A stretch of DNA of 64,000 nucleotides from Hymenobacter busanensis (GTDB taxonomy: Bacteria > Bacteroidota > Bacteroidia > Cytophagales > Hymenobacteraceae). The stretch lies in NCBI RefSeq assembly GCF_008727865.1, contig NZ_VTWU01000001.1, positions 620,001-684,000 of the forward strand, given 5' to 3'. Positions 1-10,100 of the stretch are shown here, in pieces. The notes beneath the pieces were generated by a model that did not search any database, was not told the DNA's origin, and worked only from the letters and a program-made list of their open reading frames with translations. Every line of letters starts with the position of its first letter. The first letter of the stretch is position 1. The position numbers and the translations under genes are program-made.

Positions 1-878
1 CTTTGATGCCGGGGTAAAAGGCGCCGAAATAGAACATCACCCACAGGTCCTTATCAATGCCGTCCAGCTTCTGCAGGTAGGCGTCGCCGGTGATGCCCTT
101 GTGGTGGTTCAGCACCGGGTTGCGCCGGTAGCGCGACCAGTGCACCATGTCGTCCGACACGGCCATGCCGATGCGCTCGGCCCCACGCTTGGCGTCCAGG
201 GAGTCCCCGTTGGCATTATAGTACATCACGAAGGGGTGCCCGGTGAGCTTCTGCTTATCCCAGATGACGGAGCTTTTGTAGATGGTGTGATTTTCCCACC
301 AGCGCACGTCCTTGTCGTCGGGGCGCAGGACTGGCTGCGGGAGGCGCTGCCAGGGGTGCACCGTGCTCGGGTCCTTATCGGTGGAGGCAATGCCGATGGA
401 GAGCAGGCCCTTTTCGTAGCCCCGGCTCCGGCCGCCGAAGTACGACATCCAGTACTTGCCCTGGTAGGGCTGCCATTCGTAGGAGCCGCCCCACTTGTAG
501 TCCTGCAGGGCCACGTAGCCGGCCTTCTGGTTGGTGTCCCAGTCGGTGGTGTCGGTGAAGGCCAAGAGCTTGCCCTTGTTTTCCCAGTGCAGCAGGTCCT
601 TGCTCTGCGCCAGCCAGGTTTCGTAGCCCCGGCCGTCGTAGATGATGTAGGTCATGTACCACTGCTTGCCCTTGCGAAACACGCTGGGGCAGTCCATCTT
701 CCGCTGGTTGTCGTCGGTGACGAGCACCAGGCCGTATTTGTGGGGCGTTTTTACCTCCTCGTATACCCGCTGCATCACCTGGGCCGACACATCTTTGGGC
801 TTGGCCGGGGATTGGGCAGAGGCCGCCGTCTGGGCGAGTAAACCGGTGAGTAGCAGGCTGGCAAGTTGGAGTTTCATG
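1..878 (-). CDS. GH43-like five-bladed propeller glycosidase (C-terminus cut by window edge)
   Basis: The frame opens at an ATG at 878 and stays open to the left edge, so about 292 residues are seen and the end is missing. It begins with a signal peptide ending near the ASAQ motif, so the product is exported. The body has repeated blade-like segments typical of the GH43/GH32/GH130 propeller superfamily: MDCPSVFRKGKQWYMTY, a YETWLAQSKDLLHWE segment, and later RIGMAVSDDMVHWSRY. I cannot assign the exact family or the catalytic acids without the rest. It is the most distal visible gene of a minus-strand pectin locus, 155 bases beyond the GH78 rhamnosidase. A role in trimming side chains of rhamnogalacturonan is inferred from this context only. 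Confidence 0.8.
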
Positions 879-906
879 CGAACGTGAGGGGTAAAAGCAA
901 TACGGA

Positions 907-1033
907 GCGTCATGCTGGGTGAAGTCGAACCGAAGGAAGGCGAAGCCAAGCATCTCTACCGAAGTCGTTGCACGAGTCCAGACGAAGCGGTAGAGGTGCT
1001 TCGACAAGCGGACGCTAGATGGGGCATGACGTT
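907..1033. repeat. Imperfect hairpin repeat, copy A of an intergenic family
   Basis: The gap between the GH43-like gene and the rhamnosidase holds an inverted repeat. A left part with GTCATGC and AAGCATCTCTACCG pairs with a right part with CGGTAGAGGTGCTTCGAC and GCATGACG. The same words occur in the hairpin at 13858-14003, so this is a degraded copy of a dispersed element. It contains no credible gene. Confidence 0.6.
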
Positions 1034-3844
1034 CTATTCCAGCTGGGTTGCCACGAAGCGGTACACCCCCGAGCCCACCGCAATGCGCGCCCGGCCGCCC
1101 TCCACGCCCAGCAGCTTCAGCTCCGGCTGCTGCGTGAGCGGCTGGCCCGATTCGGTGATGCTGGCAGCTGAAGCAGCCGGCAGGTACACGGTGGCGGTAG
1201 TATTGGCCGGGATGGTGCAGGTCAGCTCAAAACCGGCGGCTGTCTTTTGCCACTCGCTGCCGATGAGCCCGTAGGGCGAGAGGTGCGTGGCCCGGGCCGA
1301 AGTCACGTCGCCCACCGGCTCGGGACGGATGTCAATCTGGTTGAAAGCTACCGAGCCGGCGGCGGGACGAATGCCAGCCAGGCCGCCGTAGAGCCATTCC
1401 TGCAGGTGGCCCAGCATCAGGTGGTTGTTTGATACCGTGGGCAGAGCGGCCCAGCTTTCGGTGAGGGCGGTGGCACCCTGGGCCAGCTGGTAGCCGTAGC
1501 CGGGCACGTCGGCGCGGCTGTTCATGGCGTAGATGACGTCGGAGCGGCCCGCGTCTTCCAGCACCCGCAGCACGTAGCGGTAGCCGATGTCGCCGGCGGT
1601 CAGCGCGTTGTTGCGGCTCTGGATGTCGCGCACCAGGTTCCCGACGACGGCCGCCTGGTGCTCGGGCGCCACCAGGCCCATGTACACGGCCACGGCGTTA
1701 GCGGCCTGGCTGCCGCTGGCGTACTGTTTCGTCTCGGGGTTGAAGAACTTCGCGTTGAAGGCCGTGCGTACCTCGGCGGCCAGCTTGTCGTAGCGGGCGG
1801 CGTCCTCTGGCTTGCCGAGCAGGCGGGCAATGCCGGCCAGGGTGGTCAAGTCGTAGTAGTAGATGGCGGTGCCCGTCACGCCCATAGGGGTGAGCTGGGA
1901 GACGCCGGGCGGCTTGGGGCCCAGGTCGTACCAGTCGCCGAGACCCTGGCTGAGGATGTGGCCCTGGGCCTTGGTGGCGAGGTAGGCCGCGTAGCGCTGC
2001 ATCATCGGGTAGCTGCCTTCGAGCACCTGCCGGTCGCCGTACCACTGGTACACGTACCAGGGCAGCAGAATGGCGCTGCTGCCCCACTCGGGCGAGTCGC
2101 GGAACATGTCGCCGCCCCACTCGAACTTCACGAACTCGGGCGCAATTTCCGGCACCAGCCCGTTTTCGAGCTGCGCCACCTGCAGATCCTGAATGACCTT
2201 GCGGCTGAGGGCGGCAATGTCGTAGCGGTAGCGGATGGAGCTGCCCATCAGGTGATTCTGCTCCTGCCAGCCCAGCTTTTCGCGGTGCGGACAGTCGGTA
2301 AATACGCTGGCCATGTTGCTCTTTACCGACCAGTCGATGAGCGTGTTGGTTTGGTTCAGCAGCTCGTTGGAGCAGCTAAAGGCGCCCACTTCGGGCGCCG
2401 CGTTGCGGGTGTGCAGCAGGCTCAGGGCCCGCACCACCGGGCGGTTTGTGGGGTTGGTTTCGCCCGCGGGCACACCGCCTTCCAGCTGGGCGTAGCGGAA
2501 GCCGTAGTAGCTGAAGCGGGGCCGCCAGGTTTCCACGCCCGCGCCGCGCAGCACGTAGGTGAAGTAGTAGGGGCCGCCGCTGTTTTTCTGGGTCACCAGC
2601 CCGCCCGCGGTCAGCAGCTCGGCCGGTGCGAGCCGCACCGTGTCGCCGGCGCGGCCCTGCACTTGCAGCTCCACAATGCCCGAGGCGTTTTGCCCGAAAT
2701 CGTACACGAACCGGCCCGGCTGGGGCTTGCTGACGCGCCGGGGCTGAAACTGCTCGTGCACCCGCAGCGGCTCGGCCTGCTGGGCGTCCAGCCGCGCCGG
2801 ACCGTCGACTACCAATACCGGCTTCCAGCCCGCGGCTTTAAAGCGCGGCGCGTCCCAGCCCGGCTGCTCCCGGCGGGCGTCGTAGTCCTCGCCGCCGTAG
2901 ATGCTGCTGAAGGTCACCGGTCCCGGCGCAGTCTGCCAGCTGGCGTCGCTGACCACGTTGTCCTGCGTGCCGTCCTGGTAGTCGAGCTGCACGCGGCAGA
3001 GCAGCTTGGGGTAGCCGAAGGCGGTTTTGAGCTTGCGGTAGCGGCCCTTCACCGGCGGCACGTAGTAGAAGCCGTTGCCGAGCAGCACGCCCACCGCGTT
3101 GGCGCCCCGGCGCAGCTGCCCGGTCACGTCGAAAGTCACGTACTGGGCGTGCCGGTCGTACTTGGTCCAGGCCGGGTCGAGGAAATGGTCCCCGACTTTC
3201 TGCCCGTTCAGGTGCAGCTCAAACTGCCCTAGCCCGCACACGTAGGCCGTGGCCCGGCGCAGCTTCTTCTTGACGGTAAAACCCTTGCGCAGCAGCGGCA
3301 GCACGTTGCCGCCCTGGTACGCGTCCTTTTTGCCGTCGACGGGCAGCACCGTCACGTGCTCGGCGGGCAGCTGCTCGTAGGCAATCCACCGGGCGCCGCG
3401 CCAGTCGGCGGCGGTCAGCAGGCCCATCTGCCAGCGGGCCGGCTGGCTCCAGCCGGAGGCCTGCTGCCGCTCGTCCCACACCATCACCTTCCAGTAGTAG
3501 GTTTTGGTGGCCTGCAGCGCCGGGCCGGCGTAGGGCACCTGGATGGAGGCGGCCGAAGCGGTTTGCTGCGAGTCCCAGACGTTACCCTGGTTGCGGCTGA
3601 GTAGCTTTTCGTCGTCGGCTACCAGCAGGCGGTAGGCGCTCTGCCGGGCGTTGCGGTGGTCGGCCTGCAGCTCCCAGCTCAGGTTCGGGGCCGTTTGCTG
3701 CACGCCCAGCGGATTGGGGCGGTAACCGCAGCGCAGGTTGCTCACCGTCGGGGCCCCGGCCACCGCCGCCAGCCCGCTCAGCAGCAGCCCGGCCGATAAG
3801 GCCGCGGTGCGCAGAACGGAAGCAACCAGGAGAAACGAACGCAT
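1034..3844 (-). CDS. GH78 family alpha-L-rhamnosidase, exported
   Basis: A 936-residue protein of normal GH78 length. It would remove terminal alpha-L-rhamnose from pectic or other rhamnosides. A signal peptide covers about residues 1-30. An N-terminal Ig-like domain follows (WELQADHRNARQSAYRLLVA), then the carbohydrate-binding beta domains, then the (alpha/alpha)6 catalytic domain. The family signature is near residues 517-526 (DCPHREKLGW), with EWGSSAILLPWYVYQWYGD after it. E796 in TESW and H808 in NNHLMLGH match the conserved base and histidine region of the family. The start at 3844 gives a good signal peptide. It lies downstream of the zinc dehydrogenase and SusCD genes on the same strand, but a terminator at 4129-4162 and a -7 element at 3909-3916 suggest its own promoter. 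Confidence 0.92.
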   Translation of the reverse strand: MRSFLLVASVLRTAALSAGLLLSGLAAVAGAPTVSNLRCGYRPNPLGVQQTAPNLSWELQADHRNARQSAYRLLVADDEKLLSRNQGNVWDSQQTASAASIQVPYAGPALQATKTYYWKVMVWDERQQASGWSQPARWQMGLLTAADWRGARWIAYEQLPAEHVTVLPVDGKKDAYQGGNVLPLLRKGFTVKKKLRRATAYVCGLGQFELHLNGQKVGDHFLDPAWTKYDRHAQYVTFDVTGQLRRGANAVGVLLGNGFYYVPPVKGRYRKLKTAFGYPKLLCRVQLDYQDGTQDNVVSDASWQTAPGPVTFSSIYGGEDYDARREQPGWDAPRFKAAGWKPVLVVDGPARLDAQQAEPLRVHEQFQPRRVSKPQPGRFVYDFGQNASGIVELQVQGRAGDTVRLAPAELLTAGGLVTQKNSGGPYYFTYVLRGAGVETWRPRFSYYGFRYAQLEGGVPAGETNPTNRPVVRALSLLHTRNAAPEVGAFSCSNELLNQTNTLIDWSVKSNMASVFTDCPHREKLGWQEQNHLMGSSIRYRYDIAALSRKVIQDLQVAQLENGLVPEIAPEFVKFEWGGDMFRDSPEWGSSAILLPWYVYQWYGDRQVLEGSYPMMQRYAAYLATKAQGHILSQGLGDWYDLGPKPPGVSQLTPMGVTGTAIYYYDLTTLAGIARLLGKPEDAARYDKLAAEVRTAFNAKFFNPETKQYASGSQAANAVAVYMGLVAPEHQAAVVGNLVRDIQSRNNALTAGDIGYRYVLRVLEDAGRSDVIYAMNSRADVPGYGYQLAQGATALTESWAALPTVSNNHLMLGHLQEWLYGGLAGIRPAAGSVAFNQIDIRPEPVGDVTSARATHLSPYGLIGSEWQKTAAGFELTCTIPANTTATVYLPAASAASITESGQPLTQQPELKLLGVEGGRARIAVGSGVYRFVATQLE

Positions 3845-3908
3845 GAGCGGCTGGAGCGGAAATGAATCGAGGCAACACGTGGATTGAACGCATCGGAGTG
3901 CCTCTGTA

Positions 3909-3916
3909 CAAAAGTA
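3909..3916 (-). promoter_or_regulatory. -7 element (TACTTTTG) upstream of the rhamnosidase
   Basis: On the minus strand this octamer fits the Bacteroidota housekeeping -7 consensus TAnnTTTG exactly. It lies 64 bases before the GH78 start codon. No TTG is seen at the preferred 19-21 base spacing, so only half of the promoter is supported. Confidence 0.4.
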
Positions 3917-4128
3917 GCCGCTCGGGCAAACCGCTCTTGCCAGCGTTTGGCAAGTTGTTGTACGATGTTAGCACGGCCGCATTTCCAGCGGTGAATGGTC
4001 ATACCCGGGCTGGAAATGAGCCGAAGCAGGCATTCATTTCAATGGATTAGAGCTCTGCTAGGTGTCCAGGTTCTGAACAAGCTGGGCAGCCGCAGCTCCT
4101 TGGTTTTCATCGGATGTCAGCTTCCTAC

Positions 4129-4162
4129 AAAAAAGCCGCGCTGCCCAGAAAAGCAGCGCGGC
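4129..4162 (-). terminator. Rho-independent terminator after the zinc dehydrogenase
   Basis: Perfect 10-base stem (GCCGCGCTGC with GCAGCGCGGC, 8-base loop) followed on the minus strand by a run of six T. It is 34 bases beyond the dehydrogenase stop and marks the end of that transcript. Confidence 0.8.
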
Positions 4163-4195
4163 CTATTCAGGCAGTTACATCTTGCGGTAGGGCAA

Positions 4196-5212
4196 CTATG
4201 CCAGCTCCACCATGGCTTTGATGACGCCGGTTTGGGGGTTGAGCCAGCTGGCAAACTCCTGCTGCACCTTGCTGAATGCCACGCGGTGTGTGATGTAAGT
4301 GGTTGGGTCTACCAGTCCTTGTTTCATCGAGGCAATGACGTGCTCAAAGTCTTCGCGGGTGGCATTGCGGCTGCTCATCAAGGTGGCCTCGCGCTTGTGG
4401 AACTCGGGGTGCGAAAAGCTGATGTCACCCTTCTGCAGGCCCACCAGCACGAAACGCCCGCCGTGGGCCAGGTACTGAAACGCGTTGTTGATGGCGCGCT
4501 GGCTGCCCGTGGCGTCGATGACTACCGTGGGCATGTCGCCGGCGGTGAGGGTGCGCAACTGCTCCAGCACATCGGATGCGGCCGCATCGAGGGTGTGCTC
4601 CACGCCGAGTTTCTCGCGGCAGAAATCCAGCCGCTGCTGGTTCAGGTCGAGGGCAATGACGCGGCCGCCGGCAATGCGGGCAAACTCCATCACGCCGAGC
4701 CCGATGGGCCCGGCGCCCACCACCAGCACGAACTCGCCGGGGCGCACCCCGGCCCGCCGCACGCCGTGGGCGCCGATGGCCAGCGGCTCTACCAGGGCCA
4801 GCTCGTCGTAGCTCAGGCCGTGACCGTGCACCAGCGCAGTGGCCGGTACGGCCAGCAGCTCAGTCATGCCGCCGTCGATGTGCACGCCCGCCACGTTGAT
4901 GCGGGTGCAGCAGTTGGGCAGGCCGTTGCGGCAGGCCACGCAGGTGCCGCAGTTGAAGTACGGAATGAACGTGACAGCGTCGCCGGGCGCAAACCCTTCG
5001 GCGCCGCCGGCATCTACTAGCTCACCGGCCAGCTCGTGACCCAGCACCCGCGGGTAGGCAAAAAATGGCTGGGTGCCTTCGTAGGCGTGCAGGTCGGTGC
5101 CGCAAATGCCAATGCGCCGAATCTTGAGCAGTGCGTGCCCGGCTGGTACAGTGGGAGCGGGGCGTTGCTGGTAGGCAAACTGCCCGGGTTCAAGGCAAAC
5201 AAGCGTGTTCAT
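4196..5212 (-). CDS. Zinc-dependent medium-chain alcohol/sugar dehydrogenase
   Basis: A 338-residue cytoplasmic zinc MDR dehydrogenase. Catalytic zinc ligands are seen in RIGICGTDLHAYEG and VLGHELAGE. The four structural-zinc cysteines are in NCGTCVACRNGLPNCC, and the Rossmann motif is VVGAGPIGLG. The frame stays open 31 codons upstream, but those residues are low-complexity and unlike the family, so I start at the ATG at 5212 (MNTLVCLEPG). Relatives include threonine, sorbitol, L-galactonate and L-fuconate dehydrogenases. The substrate cannot be read from the sequence. Lying after SusD and before a rhamnosidase, it probably oxidises a sugar or sugar acid released from the imported glycan. 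It lies 115 bases after SusD with no terminator seen between, so it may belong to the SusCD operon. Confidence 0.85.
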   Translation of the reverse strand: MNTLVCLEPGQFAYQQRPAPTVPAGHALLKIRRIGICGTDLHAYEGTQPFFAYPRVLGHELAGELVDAGGAEGFAPGDAVTFIPYFNCGTCVACRNGLPNCCTRINVAGVHIDGGMTELLAVPATALVHGHGLSYDELALVEPLAIGAHGVRRAGVRPGEFVLVVGAGPIGLGVMEFARIAGGRVIALDLNQQRLDFCREKLGVEHTLDAAASDVLEQLRTLTAGDMPTVVIDATGSQRAINNAFQYLAHGGRFVLVGLQKGDISFSHPEFHKREATLMSSRNATREDFEHVIASMKQGLVDPTTYITHRVAFSKVQQEFASWLNPQTGVIKAMVELA

Positions 5213-5327
5213 AGGGTGAAGTTGGGGTGCAGGGCCCGAGCGGGCCGCCGGCGGAGTGGGGTGGAACGACAGCACCGCGGCGTATGGGGCCGCGGTGCTG
5301 TGCAAGGGTATCCTGAAAGAAGCGCGG

Positions 5328-7112
5328 TTAGCGAATCGGGTCGAACGAGCCGTTGGGCCAGCCCATGTTCTGGATCATCGACGGGTTGTTGTCGATGGCC
5401 GTTTGCGGGATGGGGAAGTAGTAGTACTCCGGCCGCCAGTTGATGGCGTACTTGGTGTCCAGGTTCTTGAAGGTCAGCGTCAGGTAGTCGGTGTACACCT
5501 GATCGAGGTTCAGACCGTCGCGGGTGGTGGCGAAGTTGGCCGGTACGCCGGTCGTCTTCAGGGTGAGCGTCACGCCCGTACGACGCTTGCCGTTCAGCAC
5601 GCTTTCGAATTTCTTCCAGCGGCGCAGGTCCCAGAACCGCTTGCCTTCGAAGGCAAACTCAATCTGACGCTCGTAGAGTATGGCTTCGAGCATTTCGGCG
5701 CGGCTCATACCCGGCTGCAGGCCGTAGTCACCGGTCGATTCGATGCCAGCGCGCTGGCGGATGGCGCGGAGCTGGGTGTAGGCTGTGGCCAGGTCGTTGG
5801 CGCCGGCGGCGCTTTCGGCCAGGTTCAGCAGCACTTCAGCGTAGCGAATTTCCATCCAGTCGGTGCCCACAAACTGGGCAGAGCCGGCCGCCACGTTCGG
5901 GTCGATGGCTTTGCGGGTGTAGAAACCGGTGTTGCTGGGTTTCGAGCCCTCCACCGAGGTGTTGCCGTTGTAGTAGGTCCACAGCTTATAGCTGGTGTTG
6001 CCGTTCAGCGGCCAGGTTACCCCGTTGTAGGCAATGGTCTTGTCGAAACGCGGGTCGCGGTTTTTGTAAAACAGCTGGTCCGTGTACGGGTACTTGGTCG
6101 ATTCGCCGGGTTTCTTGCCGTCCTTCATCGGGAAGGCTTTCACCATTTCCCAGGTGGGCTGGTGCGAGCCGCCGCCGGTGCCGTTCACGAAGGGCCGGGC
6201 CGCGTTGTCGAAGGTGTTGGGCTTGCGGGTTTGGTCGCCGGTGGAGTTGTTGAAGCCCGTGATGAATACGGCTTCTTTGTTGCCCACTTCCTGGAACCAG
6301 AGCTGGTCGAAGGAGGCGTGGAGGGCGTAGCCGCCGGCGGTGCACAGGATCTGGGCTTCCTTGCTGGCATTGTACGCGGCCGTCCATTTGGCGGCGTCAT
6401 CGGTGGGGTTGAACTGCGGGCTGGCGGCGTAGAGCAACGCACGGGCCTTGAGGGCAGCGGCGGCTCCTTTGGTCACGCGGCCCCAGTCGGCGTTGTTGGT
6501 CCACTTGGTCGGCAGCGAGGCAATGGCCGCGTCCAGGTCGCTAACAATCTGCGCAAAGGTTTCGGTGGTGGTGTTGCGCGGCAGGTACGCTTTGTCGCGA
6601 GCCTCCGGGCCCACCGCGTTCAGCGACGACAGCACCAGCGGTACCCCGCCGTACATGCGCACCAGATCGAAGTAGCGCCAGGCCCGGAAAAAGTACGCCT
6701 GGCCTTTCAGGCGCTTCTTGGATTGCTCGTTCGGGATGGTGCCCCGGTCTACGGCCTCCAGAAACATGTTGATGGTCCGCAGCTTTCCGTAGTTGTTCGT
6801 CACGTTCAGCCCGGTGCCGAAATCCGTTACGTCGTTGACCTGCAGCGTGCCTTCAAAGAATTTGCTTTCCCCAGCCGATTCGTCCGACAGGTTGCTCAGG
6901 TTGATGTTTGCAATGGTGTTGGTGGGGCCCCACGAAGGCAGGTTCTGGTCGTAGATGTAGTCGATGTTCATCTGCGCCAGGGCCGAGTCGGCGAAGATCA
7001 AGTCTTCGGTGGTCGAGCCCAGGTTCATCTTATCCAACGCGTCTTCGCAGCCGGTGAGCGAGAGGGCACCCACGGAGCAGGCTACCAGGGCAAGGGTGTA
7101 TATGCGTTTCAT
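5328..7112 (-). CDS. SusD/RagB family outer-membrane glycan-binding lipoprotein
   Basis: A 594-residue surface lipoprotein that binds glycan and forms the lid of the SusC transporter. The signal peptide ends in the lipobox LTGC, with the lipidated cysteine at residue 22. The N-terminal half carries the TPR-like SusD fold. The C-terminal family signature is clear: EMLEAILYERQIEFAFEGKR followed by FWDLRRWKKFE. The final segment YYFPIPQTAIDNNPSMIQN is also typical of SusD. It follows SusC by 18 bases and is surely co-transcribed. The ligand is not readable, but the neighbours point to a pectic oligosaccharide. Confidence 0.96.
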   Translation of the reverse strand: MKRIYTLALVACSVGALSLTGCEDALDKMNLGSTTEDLIFADSALAQMNIDYIYDQNLPSWGPTNTIANINLSNLSDESAGESKFFEGTLQVNDVTDFGTGLNVTNNYGKLRTINMFLEAVDRGTIPNEQSKKRLKGQAYFFRAWRYFDLVRMYGGVPLVLSSLNAVGPEARDKAYLPRNTTTETFAQIVSDLDAAIASLPTKWTNNADWGRVTKGAAAALKARALLYAASPQFNPTDDAAKWTAAYNASKEAQILCTAGGYALHASFDQLWFQEVGNKEAVFITGFNNSTGDQTRKPNTFDNAARPFVNGTGGGSHQPTWEMVKAFPMKDGKKPGESTKYPYTDQLFYKNRDPRFDKTIAYNGVTWPLNGNTSYKLWTYYNGNTSVEGSKPSNTGFYTRKAIDPNVAAGSAQFVGTDWMEIRYAEVLLNLAESAAGANDLATAYTQLRAIRQRAGIESTGDYGLQPGMSRAEMLEAILYERQIEFAFEGKRFWDLRRWKKFESVLNGKRRTGVTLTLKTTGVPANFATTRDGLNLDQVYTDYLTLTFKNLDTKYAINWRPEYYYFPIPQTAIDNNPSMIQNMGWPNGSFDPIR

Positions 7113-7130
7113 GTCGTGCGAGGGGAAAAA

Positions 7131-10100
7131 CTAGAAGCCAACATTCAGACCCAGCGACAAGGAGCGCAGCGTGGGGTAGGAGTCGAAGCCGCCGGAGAAG
7201 GTCTTGTAGTCGTAGGGGTTGTAGAAGTTGATGGGGTTGACGGCGACAAAGAACACTTTTACGCTGCCCATGCCCAAGCGCTGGGCCGTGTTTTCCGACA
7301 GGGTGTAGGAAACGTTGGCGTTGCGCATGCCGGCCGAAACGGAGCTGCGGAACCAGAATGCCGAAGCCAGGTCGTACGTGCTCGGGTAGGAGGGCGAGGG
7401 GTATTTGGCACCTTGGTTTTCCGCCGACCAGTGGTCAGCCCAGAACGCCGGGCGGTTGGAGGTAGCCGTGGCCTGCTTGCGGGCCGCCGATTCTACCATG
7501 GCCTGGCCGCCCCAGGAGAGGCCCATGGTCATCGAAATGGTCAGGCCGCGGAACGACATGCTGGGGTTGAAACCAAAGCCGTAGTGGTTGCTGGCTTTCT
7601 TGGTCAGGAATTCCTGGTCGACGTCGGTGATTTTGCCGTCGGGGGCCGTGAAGTTGCCGTTGGCGTCTTTGGGGCCGCGAATGTCCTCGTAGTAGAGCAT
7701 GCCGGCCTTGGGCACCTCGCCCATGATGGTGTAGCCCTTGTGGCTTTCCAGCCACTGGTCAACTTCCGGCTGCGAGCGGAACATGCCCAGGTAGCGGTAG
7801 CCCTGCACGCCCATGTCGGTCGAGCGGCCGGTGGGGTCTTCCCAGGTGCCGATTTTGCCTTTCTCCACGTCCACTTTCAGCTGCTTGTTGTCGCTCCAGC
7901 TAAAGAACGTGTTCAGGCGGTACGACCAGTCGTCGGTGATGTGGTCGGCGTAGCCGAGCGAAATTTCGTAGCCGAAGGCGTCGAGCGACGAGAAGTTTTC
8001 CGACGGCAGCGTAGCCCCGATCAGCTGCGACACCGACGAGGTCAGCGCCGTGAGCATGTTGCGGCGTTTGTCGTAGAAGCCGTCGGCCGACAGGGAAAGT
8101 TTGTTGTTGAGGAACTGCGCGTCGATACCGGCGTTGAACTTGGTATTTTCGTCCCAACGGGCCTGGCGGTTGGCCATGGTGTTGTTGGGCGAGAAAATCA
8201 GGCCTTTGTCGTTGTTGCCGTTGAACACGGCGCCTTTGCCGCCCTGCAGGTTGTAGTTCGACTGCCAGTTGTAGGCGCGGGTGGCGTCGCCGCCCAGCAG
8301 ACCTACCGAGCCCCGGATTTTCAGGAAATCAACGGCGGCAACGTTGTCGTGGAAGAACGATTCTTCCGACATCACCCAGCCCGCCGATACCGAGGGGAAA
8401 GCGCCCCAGCGGTACTCCGGCGCGAAGTTCGTCGAGGCATCGTAGCGCAGCGAGCCTTCCAGCAGGTACTTGTTGGCGTAGTTGTAGTTGAAGCGGCCCG
8501 CGTAGGAGAGCGTCCCCGATTCGGATTCCGATTCGGAAGTGGTTTGCGTGCCAACCGTGTAGCGCATGTTGGGCAGGCCCCCCACAATGGCGCCGCCGGC
8601 AAAGGCCGCTACGTCATCGTAGTGCGTTTCCGACTGCTCGAACAGGGCAATGGCCGACACCTGGTGCTTGCCAAAGGTGCGTTCGTAGGTCAGGTAACCG
8701 TTCCACTGGTAGCTGTCGGTGTAGTTCGGGTTGATGCGGACCCGGTCGCCGTTGTCCAGCACTGCGGTGCCGAGAATGTCGCCCCCGTAAATGTGCTTAT
8801 GCTCGCCCAGCATCGAGTAGCGGTACACGGTGATTTTGGTACCGTACTGCTTGCCGAAGCTGTTGTCCATCGTTTTGCTGTACAGCATGCGGGCCTTCAG
8901 GCCTTTCACGAAGGGCAACTCGTATTCGAGGGTGGCGTTGATGTTCAGGCCCGTGTTGCGGGTGGACGTGAAGTTGTCCGAGTTCTGAACCTCGAAAAAG
9001 TGGAAGGCGTCGAAGTTGTTGCTGGGGTTGCTGATGGGGTTCAGCAGCACCGGTTTGCCGTCGATGTACGGCGTGCTGAACTGCGGCGTGAGCAGCAAGC
9101 TGCGCATGTCGTTTTCCGGGTTTTCGCCGCCCTGCTTGAGGAAGTACATCCGCTTCTGCGCCAGGTCGCCACTCAGCGACAAACCGGCTTTCAGGCCGCG
9201 GGCCACGTTCACGTCGGTACTGGCCCGGAACGTCCACTTATTCGAGTTGATGTTGTCGAAGTTGGCGTTCTGGTAGTTGTAGGAAACGCCCGCGAAGTAC
9301 GTGGCCCGGTCGGAGCCGCCGCTCACGTTGAAAGCGTGGCGCGTTACGATGGCCGGCTTCCAGGCTTCCTCCAGCCAGTTGAAGTTGTTGTTGCGGAAGT
9401 GCTCAATCTCGTCGGGCGTGTAGTACGCCGCGTCGGTCACCTTGCCGCCCCGCCCCATGTTGTAGTCGTTCATGTAAATGGCGTGCTGCTCACCGGTCAT
9501 CATGGTGGGCAGGCGCACGGCGTCGGACGAGCCCACCGAGCCGCTGTAGCTGAGCTTGGGCGGGCCGGCTTTGCCCCGCTTGGTGGCCACCATCACCACA
9601 CCCTGGTTCGAGCGGGCCCCGTAAATGGCAGCGGCGGCGTCTTTCAGGATGGAAATGGACTCTACCTCCGACTGGTCGAGCAGGTTGAAGTCCTCCTCCG
9701 TCCGCACCACGTTGTCGATAACGAACAAGGGGTACTCCGTGCCGCCATCTTTCGAGAAGATCTTCGGATTGCGGACCGTAATATGGCCCGGGTCGCCGGG
9801 GCGGCCGGTGCCGCCGCTCACGCTCACGCCCGGCAGCTGGCCCTGAATTGCCGTCGAGAGGCTGCCCACCGGCAACTCCTGAATGGCTTTCATGTCTACC
9901 ACGGCCACAGCACCGGTCAGGCTCGCTTTCGGCAGCGTGCCGTACCCCACAACCACTACTTCGTTCAGGGCGGAGGTTTCGTCGTCGAGCGCAATGTCGA
10001 GGTTGGTGCGGCCGGCCACGGGCACTTCTACCTTCTTATAGCCTACCGAACTGAACACGAGGGTCTCGTTGCCGGTCGGCAGGTTGATGCGGAATACCCC

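Larger units (their letters stand above)
3845..4195. other. Gene-free gap upstream of the rhamnosidase
   Basis: These 351 bases hold a -7-like element for the rhamnosidase and the terminator of the zinc dehydrogenase. The open frames across it are short and show no family features, and I see no gene in it. Confidence 0.6.

Noticed and set aside
375-1007. A 210-codon minus-strand frame near the left edge
   Set aside because: It overlaps the GH43-like gene in another frame and also reads through the intergenic repeat; no family features.
1658-3232. Long plus-strand frame opposite the rhamnosidase
   Set aside because: Antisense shadow of GH78 without any recognisable motif.
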